Assembly (NCBI GenBank): GCA_027485915.1
Contig: JAIXQA010000030.1
Location: 1 to 40,330, forward strand
Length of the DNA stretch: 40,330 bases
From: Alphaproteobacteria bacterium
GTDB taxonomy: Bacteria; Pseudomonadota; Alphaproteobacteria; Caulobacterales; Aquidulcibacteraceae
Direction of reading: 5' to 3'
Shown: in pieces, positions 31,509 to 40,330 of the stretch
How the letters are laid out: every line of letters starts with the position of its first letter
Numbering within the stretch: the stretch's first letter is position 1
The notes under the pieces: generated by a model
The model's database searches: none
Seen by the model: the letters and a program-made list of their open reading frames with translations, nothing else
Told to the model about the DNA's origin: nothing
Made by a program: the position numbers and the translations under genes

Positions 31509-34469
31509 ATGTCACGGAAGATACGTCTTACCGCCGTTCTGATGATGGGCGTTGCTGCGGCAAGCCTGCAAGCAGGTCTTGTTCAGGCACAAACCGCTAC
31601 GACCAGCGCCGGCGAAACGGAGAAGCAAGCTGAAGTCATTATCGTTCGTGGCTCATTCCGCGAGTCGCTGCGCTCCGCAATTGCGACCAAGCGGGCTGAA
31701 ATCGACATCGTCGACTCGATCAAGGCGGAAGATATCGGCAAATTCCCAGACAATAACTTGGCTGAATCGCTGCAGCGCATTCCAGGCGTGGCTATCGACC
31801 GTGAAGGCGGCGAAGGTAAAACCATTACGGTGCGGGGTCTTGGCCCAGACTTTACGCGCGTGCGTTTAAACGGCCTCGAAGCCATTTCGACCACTGGCGG
31901 TAAAGATAAGGACGGCGGCGCAAACCGTGGCCGTGGCTTTGACTTCAACGTCTTTGCTTCGGAATTGTTCAATTCACTGACCGTCCGCAAATCGACGTCG
32001 GCTGAGATTGAAGAAGGCTCGCTTGGAGCGACCGTGGATCTGCGCACCGCCCGCCCCTTCGATTATCAAGGCTTCACTATGGCAGGCTCGCTGCAAGCGG
32101 GCTATAATGATTTGTCAGAAGATGTCGGCAAGCGCGGCACTTTCATGGTGTCGAACCGCTGGGCTGATGGCAAATTAGGGGCTTTGTTCTCGGTTGCTTA
32201 TTCAACCAAGCAAAACTTTGAGGAAGGTCCAAACTCGGGTCGTTGGCAGAACGCATATTCGGCTGGCAATGCGGGTCGCCTGCAATCCTATTCAACCGAT
32301 GGCGGACGGACCTTCCTGCCCATTACGCCTTGCACCACTGCGACAACCCGCGTCTGCAGCACGACCGAAGTCAGCGCCACCAACCCGACTTTGACGGGGG
32401 AAGCTTTGGCGGTGACGCAAGCCATCTACCCACGCTTCTTGCGCACTTCGCAATTCGTCACCGATGCAGAGCGATTGGGCATCACGGGTGCGGTGCAATA
32501 TCGACCAACTGAGAATACGACCTTCAGCTTGGACATCTTGCATTCGGTGTTTAGCGCCGACCGGATCGAATATAATCTCGAGCCGATCTCGTTTTCGCGC
32601 AACACCGCCGGTGTGCCGCAAAGTGACATTTATGACTACACGATCGACAGCCGTAAGGTGATCACCAAGGCTTCTTTCAATGACGTCGATATTCGTAGTG
32701 AAATGCGGTTTGACGAATTGAAGACCACCTTCAACCAAGTCAATTTCACCATTGACCAGCAGTTCAATGACAAGTTCTCGGGCAAGCTCTTGATCGGCAG
32801 CTCGCGCTCTTATCTCGACAACCCAGAGCAAACCACCTTCACGTTCGAATCTTACAATGTCCAAGGCTATAAATATGACCTGACGGACATGACGAGGCCA
32901 AATATCGACTTTGGGCGGAGCGCGACCGGCTGTAACATCGCCCAAGCCTGCTATTGGCAATATGCAGCTGCCTCTTCCGCCACCGCCGCGACCAATGCCA
33001 ATGGCGACGCCTCTTTGATCCGCCTGCGCCCGCAAACAGTTGAAAACACCTACAATACCGGCGCGATGGACTTCAAATATGAGTGGAAGGACAATGTGAG
33101 GTTCAAGTTTGGTGGTTCCTTCAAGGTCTTCTCGTTTGAGACCCAAGAATGGCGCCGCTATACGACTTCTGAGCAAACCTCAAACGAAGCTGCCGGGCCT
33201 GGCTCTGGCATCGTATCAGAGCTTAATGGCAATTTGGCCAATTATTCCCGTACCGTCACGGTGGCAGGCCTGACCTATTTGGTTCCAGATCTCGACAAGA
33301 TCCGGGCTAAGTTTGACTATAATTGTAACTGCACCAATCAATGGGGTCAGTTCACAGTCAATAAGATCAACAGCAATGCACGGGCCAATAACCGTTCGGC
33401 TCAAGAAGAAGATACCGCCCTTTATGTGCAGTCTGACTTCCAAACCGAGCTGGGTTCCATGCCGGTTCGCGGCAACATCGGCGTGCGTTATGTCGGCACC
33501 TCACAAACGGTGGATGGCTTCTTCTCACGCGGTGCAGTCCTAGAAAAGATCACCCTGAAGCGCTCCTATGAAGACTATTTGCCAGCCTTCAATCTGACGA
33601 TTGAGCCGATGGAAAATGTCTTGGTCCGCTTTGCCGCCGCTAAAGCCATGTCGCGGCCAACCTTGGCCAGCCTCTCGCCAGCTGGCTCGATCAACACGAC
33701 CAGCAACACGTTGAGCATCGGCAACCCCTATCTCGACCCGATCCGTGCCAACACCTATGACATGAGCATTGAATGGTATCCTTCCAAGGACACTTTGTTC
33801 ACTGTCAGCTTGTTCAAAAAGGATCTGGAATCGTGGATCCAATCCCTAGTTCGCACCATTCCGTTCGGCGAAACTGGCTATGATGTCTCGCTGCTCGATG
33901 GCACGGGCCAGAGCGCAGCCACGGCCTATACAGTGACCCAGCCGGTCAATACTCAAGGCGGCGAGTTGCAAGGCTTTGAAGTCTCGGTCAACCAGCCGTT
34001 CAATTTCTTGCCGAGCTTCTTGTCAGACACCGGCGTGATCTTGAACTACACGCAAGTTGAATCGACGATTAATTATGTCCTTTCGTCGACTGCGACCACA
34101 ACTACTTATGCCGCTTATAATCTGATCGGCATGTCGCCCAATTCCTACAACGCCACCCTTTATTATGAAGGCAAGCAATTGTCGGGTCGGGTGTCTTACT
34201 CTTATCGCGACGGCTATATCTCGGTGCTCTTGCCCGGATCGTCCGCCGATTTGTGGGGTAAAGAGGGTGTGAGCTCGCTGGACATGCAAATCTCCTACAA
34301 GCTCAACGACAAGATCACTTTCGTTCTGGAAGGCACCAATTTGACCGATGAGGCCCAAGATAGCCGCATCACTTACAACACCGCTCAAGGTAATGTCGCC
34401 AACGATCTGTTGTTCGACGTCTCCAATTCGGGCCGCCAATTCTACTTTGGCGCTCGGATGAAGTTCTAA
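31509..34469 (+). CDS. TonB-dependent receptor, likely for pectic oligosaccharides
   Basis: A 986-residue outer-membrane transporter of the Xanthomonas/Caulobacter TonB group (TIGR01782-like), which in these bacteria often imports plant oligosaccharides. It has a signal peptide (cleavage near VQA-QT), a TonB-box-like VIIVRGSF, a plug with KFPDNNLAESLQRIPGV and TVRGLGPDFTRVRLNG, the long extracellular loops typical of the group, and a C-terminal FYFGARMKF. The RBS GGGGAG is well placed. It heads the plus-strand operon with GH43, uxaC, uxuB and uxaA, behind the composite LacI-type operator. Oligogalacturonide as substrate is an inference from this context. Confidence 0.92.
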   Translation: MSRKIRLTAVLMMGVAAASLQAGLVQAQTATTSAGETEKQAEVIIVRGSFRESLRSAIATKRAEIDIVDSIKAEDIGKFPDNNLAESLQRIPGVAIDREGGEGKTITVRGLGPDFTRVRLNGLEAISTTGGKDKDGGANRGRGFDFNVFASELFNSLTVRKSTSAEIEEGSLGATVDLRTARPFDYQGFTMAGSLQAGYNDLSEDVGKRGTFMVSNRWADGKLGALFSVAYSTKQNFEEGPNSGRWQNAYSAGNAGRLQSYSTDGGRTFLPITPCTTATTRVCSTTEVSATNPTLTGEALAVTQAIYPRFLRTSQFVTDAERLGITGAVQYRPTENTTFSLDILHSVFSADRIEYNLEPISFSRNTAGVPQSDIYDYTIDSRKVITKASFNDVDIRSEMRFDELKTTFNQVNFTIDQQFNDKFSGKLLIGSSRSYLDNPEQTTFTFESYNVQGYKYDLTDMTRPNIDFGRSATGCNIAQACYWQYAAASSATAATNANGDASLIRLRPQTVENTYNTGAMDFKYEWKDNVRFKFGGSFKVFSFETQEWRRYTTSEQTSNEAAGPGSGIVSELNGNLANYSRTVTVAGLTYLVPDLDKIRAKFDYNCNCTNQWGQFTVNKINSNARANNRSAQEEDTALYVQSDFQTELGSMPVRGNIGVRYVGTSQTVDGFFSRGAVLEKITLKRSYEDYLPAFNLTIEPMENVLVRFAAAKAMSRPTLASLSPAGSINTTSNTLSIGNPYLDPIRANTYDMSIEWYPSKDTLFTVSLFKKDLESWIQSLVRTIPFGETGYDVSLLDGTGQSAATAYTVTQPVNTQGGELQGFEVSVNQPFNFLPSFLSDTGVILNYTQVESTINYVLSSTATTTTYAAYNLIGMSPNSYNATLYYEGKQLSGRVSYSYRDGYISVLLPGSSADLWGKEGVSSLDMQISYKLNDKITFVLEGTNLTDEAQDSRITYNTAQGNVANDLLFDVSNSGRQFYFGARMKF

Positions 34470-34473
34470 TCAA

Positions 34474-36102
34474 GTGGACCGCAGGGACCTGATCGGGGGC
34501 ACGTTTGGGCTGATCGCCAGTTCAGCCGTGCGCCCGTCAGGTCTTTTAGCGGCACCGCAACAAGAAGGCCTCCTCTCGCCCCATGGTGCCGCATGGCGCA
34601 AGCAGAAATGGGCGACAGGCTTTGATGGCCAAAGGCGTGCCGATCTTGGCAATGGCAAGTTTCTCAACCCCGTTTTTCCCGGCGACCATCCAGATCCTGC
34701 CCTGATCCGCGTCGGCGACACGTTCTACCTCACCTTCTCGAGCTTTGAGGCCTATCCGGGCCTTGTCATCTGGCAGTCCAAAGACTTGGTGAATTGGGCC
34801 CCCGTGACAGCCGCCCTCAAGACTTATGTCGGCTCTGTCTGGGCCCCGGCGCTGGCCCAACATAATGGCCGCTTCTACCTCTACATCCCAGCCCGGACCT
34901 CGGATTATCGCTCGATTTATGTGATCCATGCCGACCGCATTGAAGGGCCGTGGAGCGAGCCGATTGACTTGAAACTGCCCGCCCATATTGATCCAGACCA
35001 TGTGGCCGATGAAGCGGGTAAGCGCTGGCTGTTTCTAAGCGGAGGCGACCGCGTCGCTTTATCTGCCGATGGACTTGCCACGGTTGGCCCCGTTGAACAT
35101 GTCTACGACCCATGGCGCTATCCAGAGGAATGGACGGTTGAGAGCTTTTCACCCGAAGGGCCGAAAATCACCAAGCGCGGCGATTATTGGTATATGATTA
35201 CCGCCGTTGGCGGCACGGCTGGTCCACCCACCGGCCATATGGTCGTCGTGGCACGGGCCAAGGACTTGGGCGGACCCTGGGAGGATTGTCCCCACAATCC
35301 AATCGTCCGCACTTGGTCTGCAGAAGAGAAATGGTGGTCGCGCGGCCATGCGACTTTGATCCAAGTACCAGACGGGTCGTGGTGGATGGCCTATCACGGC
35401 TATGAGAATGGCTTTTGGACCTTGGGTCGGCAAATGCTGCTCGACCCCGTCCGCTGGACCAAGGATGGCTGGCCTTTAGCTGCTGGCGGTGATTTGTCTC
35501 AGCCTTTGCCAAAGCCAGTTAAGCGACCCATCAGCCCGCACGGCAAATCGCTGTCGGATGATTTTTCGGGCAATCATTTAGGCACGCGCTGGGCCTTTTA
35601 TGAGCCAGCACGCGATGAGGCTCGCCGCTTCCAAATCGGCCCCCAAGGCCTGCGGCTGACGGCCAAAGGGACCAGTCCCAGCAACGCCTCACCCGTGAGC
35701 GTAATCGCGGGCGATTTGGCCTATGGGTTCGAGACAAAGATCACCCTTGAGCTCGGAGCGGAGGCTGGCCTCCTCCTGTTTTATTCCAAGCGGCTCTATG
35801 CGGGGCTTGGCTTTGATGGCAATGGCCTGATTATGCACCGCTATGGGCGCCAACGCCGATCCCGACCGCCAGCGGGCCTTGCCCAAACGCTGTTCCTGCG
35901 TATCCGCAACGACCGCCATATTGTGACCATCCACCATAGTCTCGACGGCAAGGCGTGGACGAAATTCCAAGTTCAAATGGAAGTCTCTGGCTATCATCAT
36001 AATACGGATGGCGACTTCTTGAGCTTAAAGCCCGCCCTTTACGTCAGTGGCACCGGGGCGGCCAATTTCAGTTATTTCACCTATCGCGGACTTGCGACCT
36101 AA
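34474..36102 (+). CDS. GH43-family glycosidase (arabinosidase/xylosidase type)
   Basis: An exported five-bladed propeller glycosidase, 542 residues. It has a Tat-like signal (MDRRDLIGGTFGLIASSA), a GH43 domain at about 60-335 with the catalytic base Asp in PVFPGDHPDPALI, IDPDHVADEAGKRWLF, and the acid Glu in ESFSPEGPKITKRGDYWYM. A C-terminal beta-sandwich follows at about 360-540 (LSDDFSGNHLGTRWAFYEP), as in beta-xylosidase-type GH43 enzymes. It probably removes arabinose, xylose or galactose from pectin side chains; which one cannot be told here. The start is GTG 34474, 4 bp after the TonB receptor stop, with the RBS inside the receptor gene, so the two are co-transcribed. Confidence 0.88.
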   Translation: MDRRDLIGGTFGLIASSAVRPSGLLAAPQQEGLLSPHGAAWRKQKWATGFDGQRRADLGNGKFLNPVFPGDHPDPALIRVGDTFYLTFSSFEAYPGLVIWQSKDLVNWAPVTAALKTYVGSVWAPALAQHNGRFYLYIPARTSDYRSIYVIHADRIEGPWSEPIDLKLPAHIDPDHVADEAGKRWLFLSGGDRVALSADGLATVGPVEHVYDPWRYPEEWTVESFSPEGPKITKRGDYWYMITAVGGTAGPPTGHMVVVARAKDLGGPWEDCPHNPIVRTWSAEEKWWSRGHATLIQVPDGSWWMAYHGYENGFWTLGRQMLLDPVRWTKDGWPLAAGGDLSQPLPKPVKRPISPHGKSLSDDFSGNHLGTRWAFYEPARDEARRFQIGPQGLRLTAKGTSPSNASPVSVIAGDLAYGFETKITLELGAEAGLLLFYSKRLYAGLGFDGNGLIMHRYGRQRRSRPPAGLAQTLFLRIRNDRHIVTIHHSLDGKAWTKFQVQMEVSGYHHNTDGDFLSLKPALYVSGTGAANFSYFTYRGLAT

Positions 36103-36104
36103 TC

Positions 36105-37541
36105 ATGACCTTTATGCCCCGCCCCTCCGCCACCGCTCTCAGCCTGCATGCGGACCGCCTATTTTCTTCGGACGTAGCTCAGCGCCACATGGCGCGCACC
36201 TTGTATGAGACCGTCAAAGATCTGCCGATCATCAGCCCACATGGCCATACCGATCCTTCTTGGTTTGCCACCAATGCACCCTTTGCCAATCCAGCAGAGC
36301 TTCTGATCACGCCCGATCATTATGTATTTCGCATGCTCTATAGCCAGGGCATCCAGATGGAGCATTTGGGCGTGCCGCGTGCCGATTGCGGCTGGACTGA
36401 GACGGACCCGCGCAAGATTTGGCGCTTGTTTGCAGAAAATTATTGGCGCTTCCGCGGCACCCCCTCACGCCTTTGGCATGACTGGGTGTATTCGCAGGTT
36501 TTTGGCCTGACGGTCCGGCTCGGCCCTGACACGGCGGATCATTATTATGACGTGATCGCAGAAAAGCTCGCCCAAGATGATTTCCTGCCACGCGCCTTGT
36601 TTGAGCGCTTCAATATCGAAGTTATCGCCACCACCGAAAGCCCGCTCGACCTGTTGGAGCATCACCAAGCCATCGCCAGTTCTGGCTGGAAAGGCCGCGT
36701 CATCACCGCTTTCCGGCCCGATCCGGTGCTCGATCCAGATTATGAAGGCTTTGTCGACAATCTGCGCACCTTGTCCGAGATCACGGGCCAAAACGCGCTG
36801 ACCTATGCGGGCTATCTCGCAGCACTTCGCGATCGCCGCGCCTATTTCAAAGCCCATGGCGCGACCTCTACCGATCATGGTCATCCGACAGCAAAGACCG
36901 CGTACTTGAGCGGCCCAGAGGCTGAAGCATTGTTCGCGCGCGTCACACGCGGCCCCGTCTCGTCAGAAGATTCGGAGACTTTCCGGGCGCATATGCTGGT
37001 TGAAATGGCGGGCATGAGTCTTGAGGACGGCCTCGTGATGCAAATCCATCCGGGCAGTTTCCGCAACCACAATGCGGACGTCTTTACCCGCTTTGGGCGC
37101 GATAAGGGCAGCGATATTCCAACTCGCACCGATTATGTTCGCGACCTCAAGCCCTTGCTGGATCGCTATGGGAATGATCCGCGCTTGTCGGTCATTGTCT
37201 TTACCTTGGACGAAAGCACTTATGCCCGCGAACTGGCCCCTCTGGCAGGGCATTACCCTGCCCTGAAACTTGGGCCTGCTTGGTGGTTTTATGATAGCCC
37301 CGAGGGTATGCGGCGCTTCCGTGAAATGACGACCGAGACGGCAGGCTTTTACAATACCGTCGGCTTTAATGACGATACGCGCGCCTTCCTATCCATTCCT
37401 GCCCGCCATGATGTCGCCCGCCGCATGGATTGTGCGTGGCTGGCACAATTGGTGTGCGACCACCGCCTAGAAGCCGATGAGGCGGCTGAAATCGCTTATG
37501 ACCTCGCCTATCGGCTCGCCAAAGAAGCCTATCGGTTGTGA
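36105..37541 (+). CDS. uxaC: Uronate isomerase
   Basis: UxaC converts D-galacturonate to D-tagaturonate and D-glucuronate to D-fructuronate. The 478-residue amidohydrolase-fold protein (E. coli UxaC is 470) has the metal-binding start PIISPHGHTDPSWFA, then DHYVFRMLYSQG, the long EVIATTESPLDLLEHHQ region, and the C-terminal GFNDDTRAFLSIPARHDVARRMD that carries the family's catalytic Asp/Arg set. It starts 2 bp after the GH43 stop and is followed 1 bp later by the reductase gene, so the genes form one tight operon. Confidence 0.96.
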   Translation: MTFMPRPSATALSLHADRLFSSDVAQRHMARTLYETVKDLPIISPHGHTDPSWFATNAPFANPAELLITPDHYVFRMLYSQGIQMEHLGVPRADCGWTETDPRKIWRLFAENYWRFRGTPSRLWHDWVYSQVFGLTVRLGPDTADHYYDVIAEKLAQDDFLPRALFERFNIEVIATTESPLDLLEHHQAIASSGWKGRVITAFRPDPVLDPDYEGFVDNLRTLSEITGQNALTYAGYLAALRDRRAYFKAHGATSTDHGHPTAKTAYLSGPEAEALFARVTRGPVSSEDSETFRAHMLVEMAGMSLEDGLVMQIHPGSFRNHNADVFTRFGRDKGSDIPTRTDYVRDLKPLLDRYGNDPRLSVIVFTLDESTYARELAPLAGHYPALKLGPAWWFYDSPEGMRRFREMTTETAGFYNTVGFNDDTRAFLSIPARHDVARRMDCAWLAQLVCDHRLEADEAAEIAYDLAYRLAKEAYRL

Positions 37542-37542
37542 G

Positions 37543-39018
37543 ATGATGCGTCTCTCCGACAGCCAGCTTCCAAAAGGCGTTGAAGCGCCTGCCTATGATC
37601 GAAATGCGGTACGCATAGGCCACGTGCATCTGGGCGTGGGTGCCTTTCACCGCGCCCATCAGGCCGTCTATACCGAAGCCTGTCTCTCGGCAGGCGATCT
37701 GCGCTGGGGCATTTTAGGGGCGAGCCTGCGCAGCCCGCAAGTGGCCGACCAACTCAATCCGCAACAGGGCCTCTATAGCTGTCTGGTGCGTGAGGGCACA
37801 AAAAGCCGGGCCAGCGTGATTGGCGCGATTCAAAACGTGCTCGTCGCGCCGGAAAACCCCGCCGCCTTGATTGAGGCCATGGCCGACAAGGACGTCCATG
37901 TGGTTACGCTGACCATTACCGAAAAGGGCTATCACCTTGATCCGGCTACAGGCGCGCTGCGGATGGACGATCCAGCCATTGCTGCTGATTTGGCGACACC
38001 TCATGCGCCGGCCACGGCACCGGGCCTTTTGGTTGCAGCTTTAGCCGCCCGCAAAGCGCAGAGTCTGACCCCCTTCACCGCTTTGTCTTGCGATAATCTG
38101 CCCGACAATGGCGGTAGGTTAAAGCAGGCTGTTTTAGACTTTGCCCGCGCCCAAGACGAAAGCCTTGCCGATTGGATTGAACGCTACGGCGCCTTTCCGG
38201 CCAGCATGGTCGACCGCATTGTGCCCGCCACGACGCCCAATGATTTGGCCCAATTCGCGGCAGATTTCGGCGTGCAAGACTTAGGGCTCGTCAAGACTGA
38301 GCCTTTCTCGCAATGGGTGATTGAGGATCATTTTGCTGGCGAAAGACCGCAATGGGAATTGGCCGGCGCGCAATTTACAGATGACGTCGCGCCTTGGGAA
38401 ATGGCGAAGCTGCGCCTGTTAAATGGCGCGCACTCAGCCCTCGCCTATCTCGGCAATTTGGCGGGCTATCCAACCGTTGATCAAGCTATGGCCAATCCAG
38501 CCTTTGAGCGCTTTGTCGATCATCTTCAAGATGAAGCCGAAAGCACGCTGGCCCCACCGCCGGGCCTTAATCTCGCGGCCTATCGCGCTGACCTCAAGCG
38601 GCGGTTTAAAAATGCGGCCTTGATGCATAAGACCTATCAGATCGCCATGGATGGCTCGCAGAAATTGCCGCAACGCTTATTGGCGACGATTGCGTCGCGC
38701 CTCGCGCGCGGGCAAGACTTTGCCTGCCTTGCTTTGGCCGTTGCAGGCTGGATGCGCTGGCAAGCAGGCCTGGACGAGCAAGGACAGCCTTATGAGGTCC
38801 AAGACCCCTATGCAGCCCAAACCCGTGCGCTGTATCAAAAGGGCCAGAACGGCTTTGAAAAGGCCGCGAGCTTCTGTTCGCTTGAGGCTGTCTTTGGCCC
38901 AGACCTTTCGCGCGATCCTCGTTTTGTAACCGCCATTGGGGCCGCCCTTGATACACTCCTAAAAGAAGGTGCGCGGGCGTCGGTTGAAGCATGGGTTCAG
39001 AAAGAGGCTGCGCTATGA
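37543..39018 (+). CDS. uxuB: Fructuronate reductase-type hexuronate oxidoreductase
   Basis: A mannitol-dehydrogenase-family enzyme of 491 residues that reduces the ketohexuronate made by UxaC with NADH. Along its length it resembles UxuB (fructuronate to mannonate): HLGVGAFHRAHQAVYTEACL, LTITEKGYHLDPATGAL, ALSCDNLPDNGG, MVDRIVPATTPNDL, EPFSQWVIEDHFAGERPQW, KLRLLNGAHSALAYLG and YQIAMDGSQKLPQRLL, the last holding the catalytic lysine. Yet the next gene is altronate dehydratase (UxaA), which would need the tagaturonate reductase product. The start is the first of two adjacent ATGs right after the uxaC stop. The stop overlaps the uxaA start (ATGA). Confidence 0.9.
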   Translation: MMRLSDSQLPKGVEAPAYDRNAVRIGHVHLGVGAFHRAHQAVYTEACLSAGDLRWGILGASLRSPQVADQLNPQQGLYSCLVREGTKSRASVIGAIQNVLVAPENPAALIEAMADKDVHVVTLTITEKGYHLDPATGALRMDDPAIAADLATPHAPATAPGLLVAALAARKAQSLTPFTALSCDNLPDNGGRLKQAVLDFARAQDESLADWIERYGAFPASMVDRIVPATTPNDLAQFAADFGVQDLGLVKTEPFSQWVIEDHFAGERPQWELAGAQFTDDVAPWEMAKLRLLNGAHSALAYLGNLAGYPTVDQAMANPAFERFVDHLQDEAESTLAPPPGLNLAAYRADLKRRFKNAALMHKTYQIAMDGSQKLPQRLLATIASRLARGQDFACLALAVAGWMRWQAGLDEQGQPYEVQDPYAAQTRALYQKGQNGFEKAASFCSLEAVFGPDLSRDPRFVTAIGAALDTLLKEGARASVEAWVQKEAAL

Positions 39019-40330
39019 AAGTCCTGCGCCTGAATGCCGCCGATGCTGTTGGCATTGCTTTAGCACCCGTGGCGGCAGGTGACGCGCTGGGCCTTGGCGA
39101 GATCTGCGCGCGCGAGCCGATCGCAGCGGGGCACAAGATCGCCTTGAGGGAAATCCAAGCAGGCGAGGCCATCGTCAAATATGGGGCGATCATCGGCCAA
39201 GCCTTACAGCCGATTGAGGCCGGGGCCCATGTCCACAGCCATAATCTGGGCTTTGTCGCCAGCAGCCAAGAAGCCCGTATCGGCAGCGATGTGCGACCTC
39301 TCCCACCTGTCCTGCATCCGCGCAGCTTTGAGGGCTATCATCGCACGGATGGCCAAGTGGGCACGCGCAATTATGTCGGGGTTCTGACGTCGGTGAATTG
39401 TTCAGCGACCGTTGCGAAACGTATTGCGGCCCATTTCCATGAAGACCGCATGGCAGAGTTCGTCCATGTCGATGGCGTGGCCGCTTTCACCCATACGACA
39501 GGCTGCGGTACCGCAAGCACAGGCGACGGGGTTGATAATCTTCAGCGCACTCTGGCCGGCTATGCCCGCCACGCCAATTTCCATTCGGTTGTCATCATCG
39601 GGCTGGGCTGCGAAGTCAATCAATTGGACCGACTGGTTCAAGACATGGGCCTTGCTCGTTCGGACCGGCTACACACTTTCACCATCCAAGATGTGGGCGG
39701 TACGGCACGCGCGATTGAGCATGGGTGGGGGCTGGTGCAAGAGCTGGTTCAACAAGCCAACCAAGCCCGCCGTACCACCGCCCCCGTCAGCGCTTTGACC
39801 CTAGGCCTGCAATGCGGTGGATCAGACGGTTGGTCCGGCGTGACGGCGAACCCTGCCTTGGGGGCCGCGAGTGACCTGTTGGTGGCCCATGGCGGCACCG
39901 CCATCCTATCTGAGACGCCGGAAATCTATGGCGCAGAATATCTTTTGCTCCAACGCGCCAAAAATGGCGATGTGGCCCAGGCCCTCAAGGATCGTCTGGC
40001 TTGGTGGGAGGATTATGTCGGCAAGTATGGTGCGAGCTTGGATAACAACCCCTCCCCCGGCAATAAGGCTGGTGGCCTCACCACGATTTTGGAAAAGTCA
40101 CTGGGCGCGGTGGCCAAGAGCGGCTCCACGCCACTCAATGCCGTCTATCGCTATGGGCAAGCCATTACCGAGAAGGGCTTTGTCTTCATGGATAGCCCGG
40201 GCTACGACCCTTGCAGCGCGACGGGACAGATTGCGTCAGGCGCAAACCTGATCGCCTTTACCACCGGGCGCGGCAGCGTATTTGGCTCCAAGCCCAGCCC
40301 GTGCTTGAAACTGGCCTCTAACCAAGCCCT
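39015..40330 (+). CDS. uxaA: Altronate dehydratase (partial, cut by window end)
   Basis: UxaA dehydrates D-altronate to KDG. The first 438 residues, of about 490-510 expected, are in the window; the frame is still open at 40330. The N-terminal SAF-like domain (AAGHKIALREIQAGEAIVKY, EAGAHVHSHNLGF) is followed by the dehydratase core: GYHRTDGQVGTRNYVGVLT, SVNCSATVAKRIA, FTHTTGCGTASTGDG, IIGLGCEVNQLD, LGLQCGGSDGWSGVTANPALG, and FMDSPGYDPCSATGQIASG. The cysteines in these motifs fit the iron-dependent mechanism of the family. The start overlaps the uxuB stop by 4 bp. The operon probably goes on to the right, where a KDPG aldolase, UxaB or UxuA could be looked for. Confidence 0.96.
   Translation, partial: MKVLRLNAADAVGIALAPVAAGDALGLGEICAREPIAAGHKIALREIQAGEAIVKYGAIIGQALQPIEAGAHVHSHNLGFVASSQEARIGSDVRPLPPVLHPRSFEGYHRTDGQVGTRNYVGVLTSVNCSATVAKRIAAHFHEDRMAEFVHVDGVAAFTHTTGCGTASTGDGVDNLQRTLAGYARHANFHSVVIIGLGCEVNQLDRLVQDMGLARSDRLHTFTIQDVGGTARAIEHGWGLVQELVQQANQARRTTAPVSALTLGLQCGGSDGWSGVTANPALGAASDLLVAHGGTAILSETPEIYGAEYLLLQRAKNGDVAQALKDRLAWWEDYVGKYGASLDNNPSPGNKAGGLTTILEKSLGAVAKSGSTPLNAVYRYGQAITEKGFVFMDSPGYDPCSATGQIASGANLIAFTTGRGSVFGSKPSPCLKLASNQA

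Noticed and set aside
32292-33176. 294-codon antisense frame within the TonB receptor gene
   Set aside because: The receptor on the other strand is complete and clearly recognisable. The antisense product resembles no family and has no RBS.

Overview
The window is a gene-dense stretch of about 40 kb from an alphaproteobacterial chromosome. AcnA, RpoH, the RpoE/ChrR-type sigma/anti-sigma pair, an AmpG-like permease, TonB receptors of the Xanthomonas/Caulobacter type and the codon use all fit Alphaproteobacteria. Caulobacterales or a Hyphomonadaceae-like relative is my best guess. This is inferred from protein character only, with no database search.

Left part (1-18.1 kb, mostly housekeeping). 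A gene-free 600-bp leader (1-609) is packed with palindromes: two direct copies of a 37-bp REP-like hairpin, a 34-bp near-perfect palindrome and a cloverleaf-like element. It is followed by acnA, a secreted polyproline/von Willebrand A protein, rpoH, a Tat-exported GH53 galactanase, a hybrid histidine kinase with a pseudo-receiver (ShkA-like layout), an AmpG-type MFS permease, a convergent sensor kinase, and a FecA-like TonB receptor whose promoter spacer is a Fur-type palindrome. A second cloverleaf-like element lies at 14.94-15.02 kb. Then come, on the minus strand, a YdeI-like protein, fabI, a ChrR-like anti-sigma factor and its ECF sigma factor.

Right part (18.4 kb to the end): a pectin/galacturonate utilisation locus. 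Secreted enzymes (two PL1-type pectate lyases, an alpha/beta-hydrolase esterase, a type-B carboxylesterase, a GH43 enzyme) would act on pectin and its side chains. A large TonB receptor would bring oligomers across the outer membrane, and a TRAP transporter (DctPQM) would take acidic sugars across the inner membrane. Unsaturated uronates would pass through KduI and KduD to 2-keto-3-deoxygluconate (KDG). Saturated uronates would pass through UxaC, a UxuB-type reductase and UxaA, also to KDG, which KdgK phosphorylates. KDPG aldolase is not in the window. UxaA is cut by the right edge.

Regulation. A LacI-family gene sits between the two main pectin transcription units. Palindromes with an ACCGGT core occur in three intergenic regions: before the hydratase/TRAP operon (20.83 kb), before kduI (30.09 kb), and twice before the TonB receptor operon (31.39 and 31.42 kb). 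I see no such intergenic site elsewhere in the window. They make a coherent, self-contained predicted regulon.

Most notable for follow-up: the cloverleaf-like palindromic element family, the LacI regulon with its 38-bp composite operator, a FAH-family hydratase in a pectin locus that shows no KdgF, a ChrR-like anti-sigma factor that has lost its N-terminal zinc ligands, and a probable leaderless, Fur-type-regulated receptor gene.
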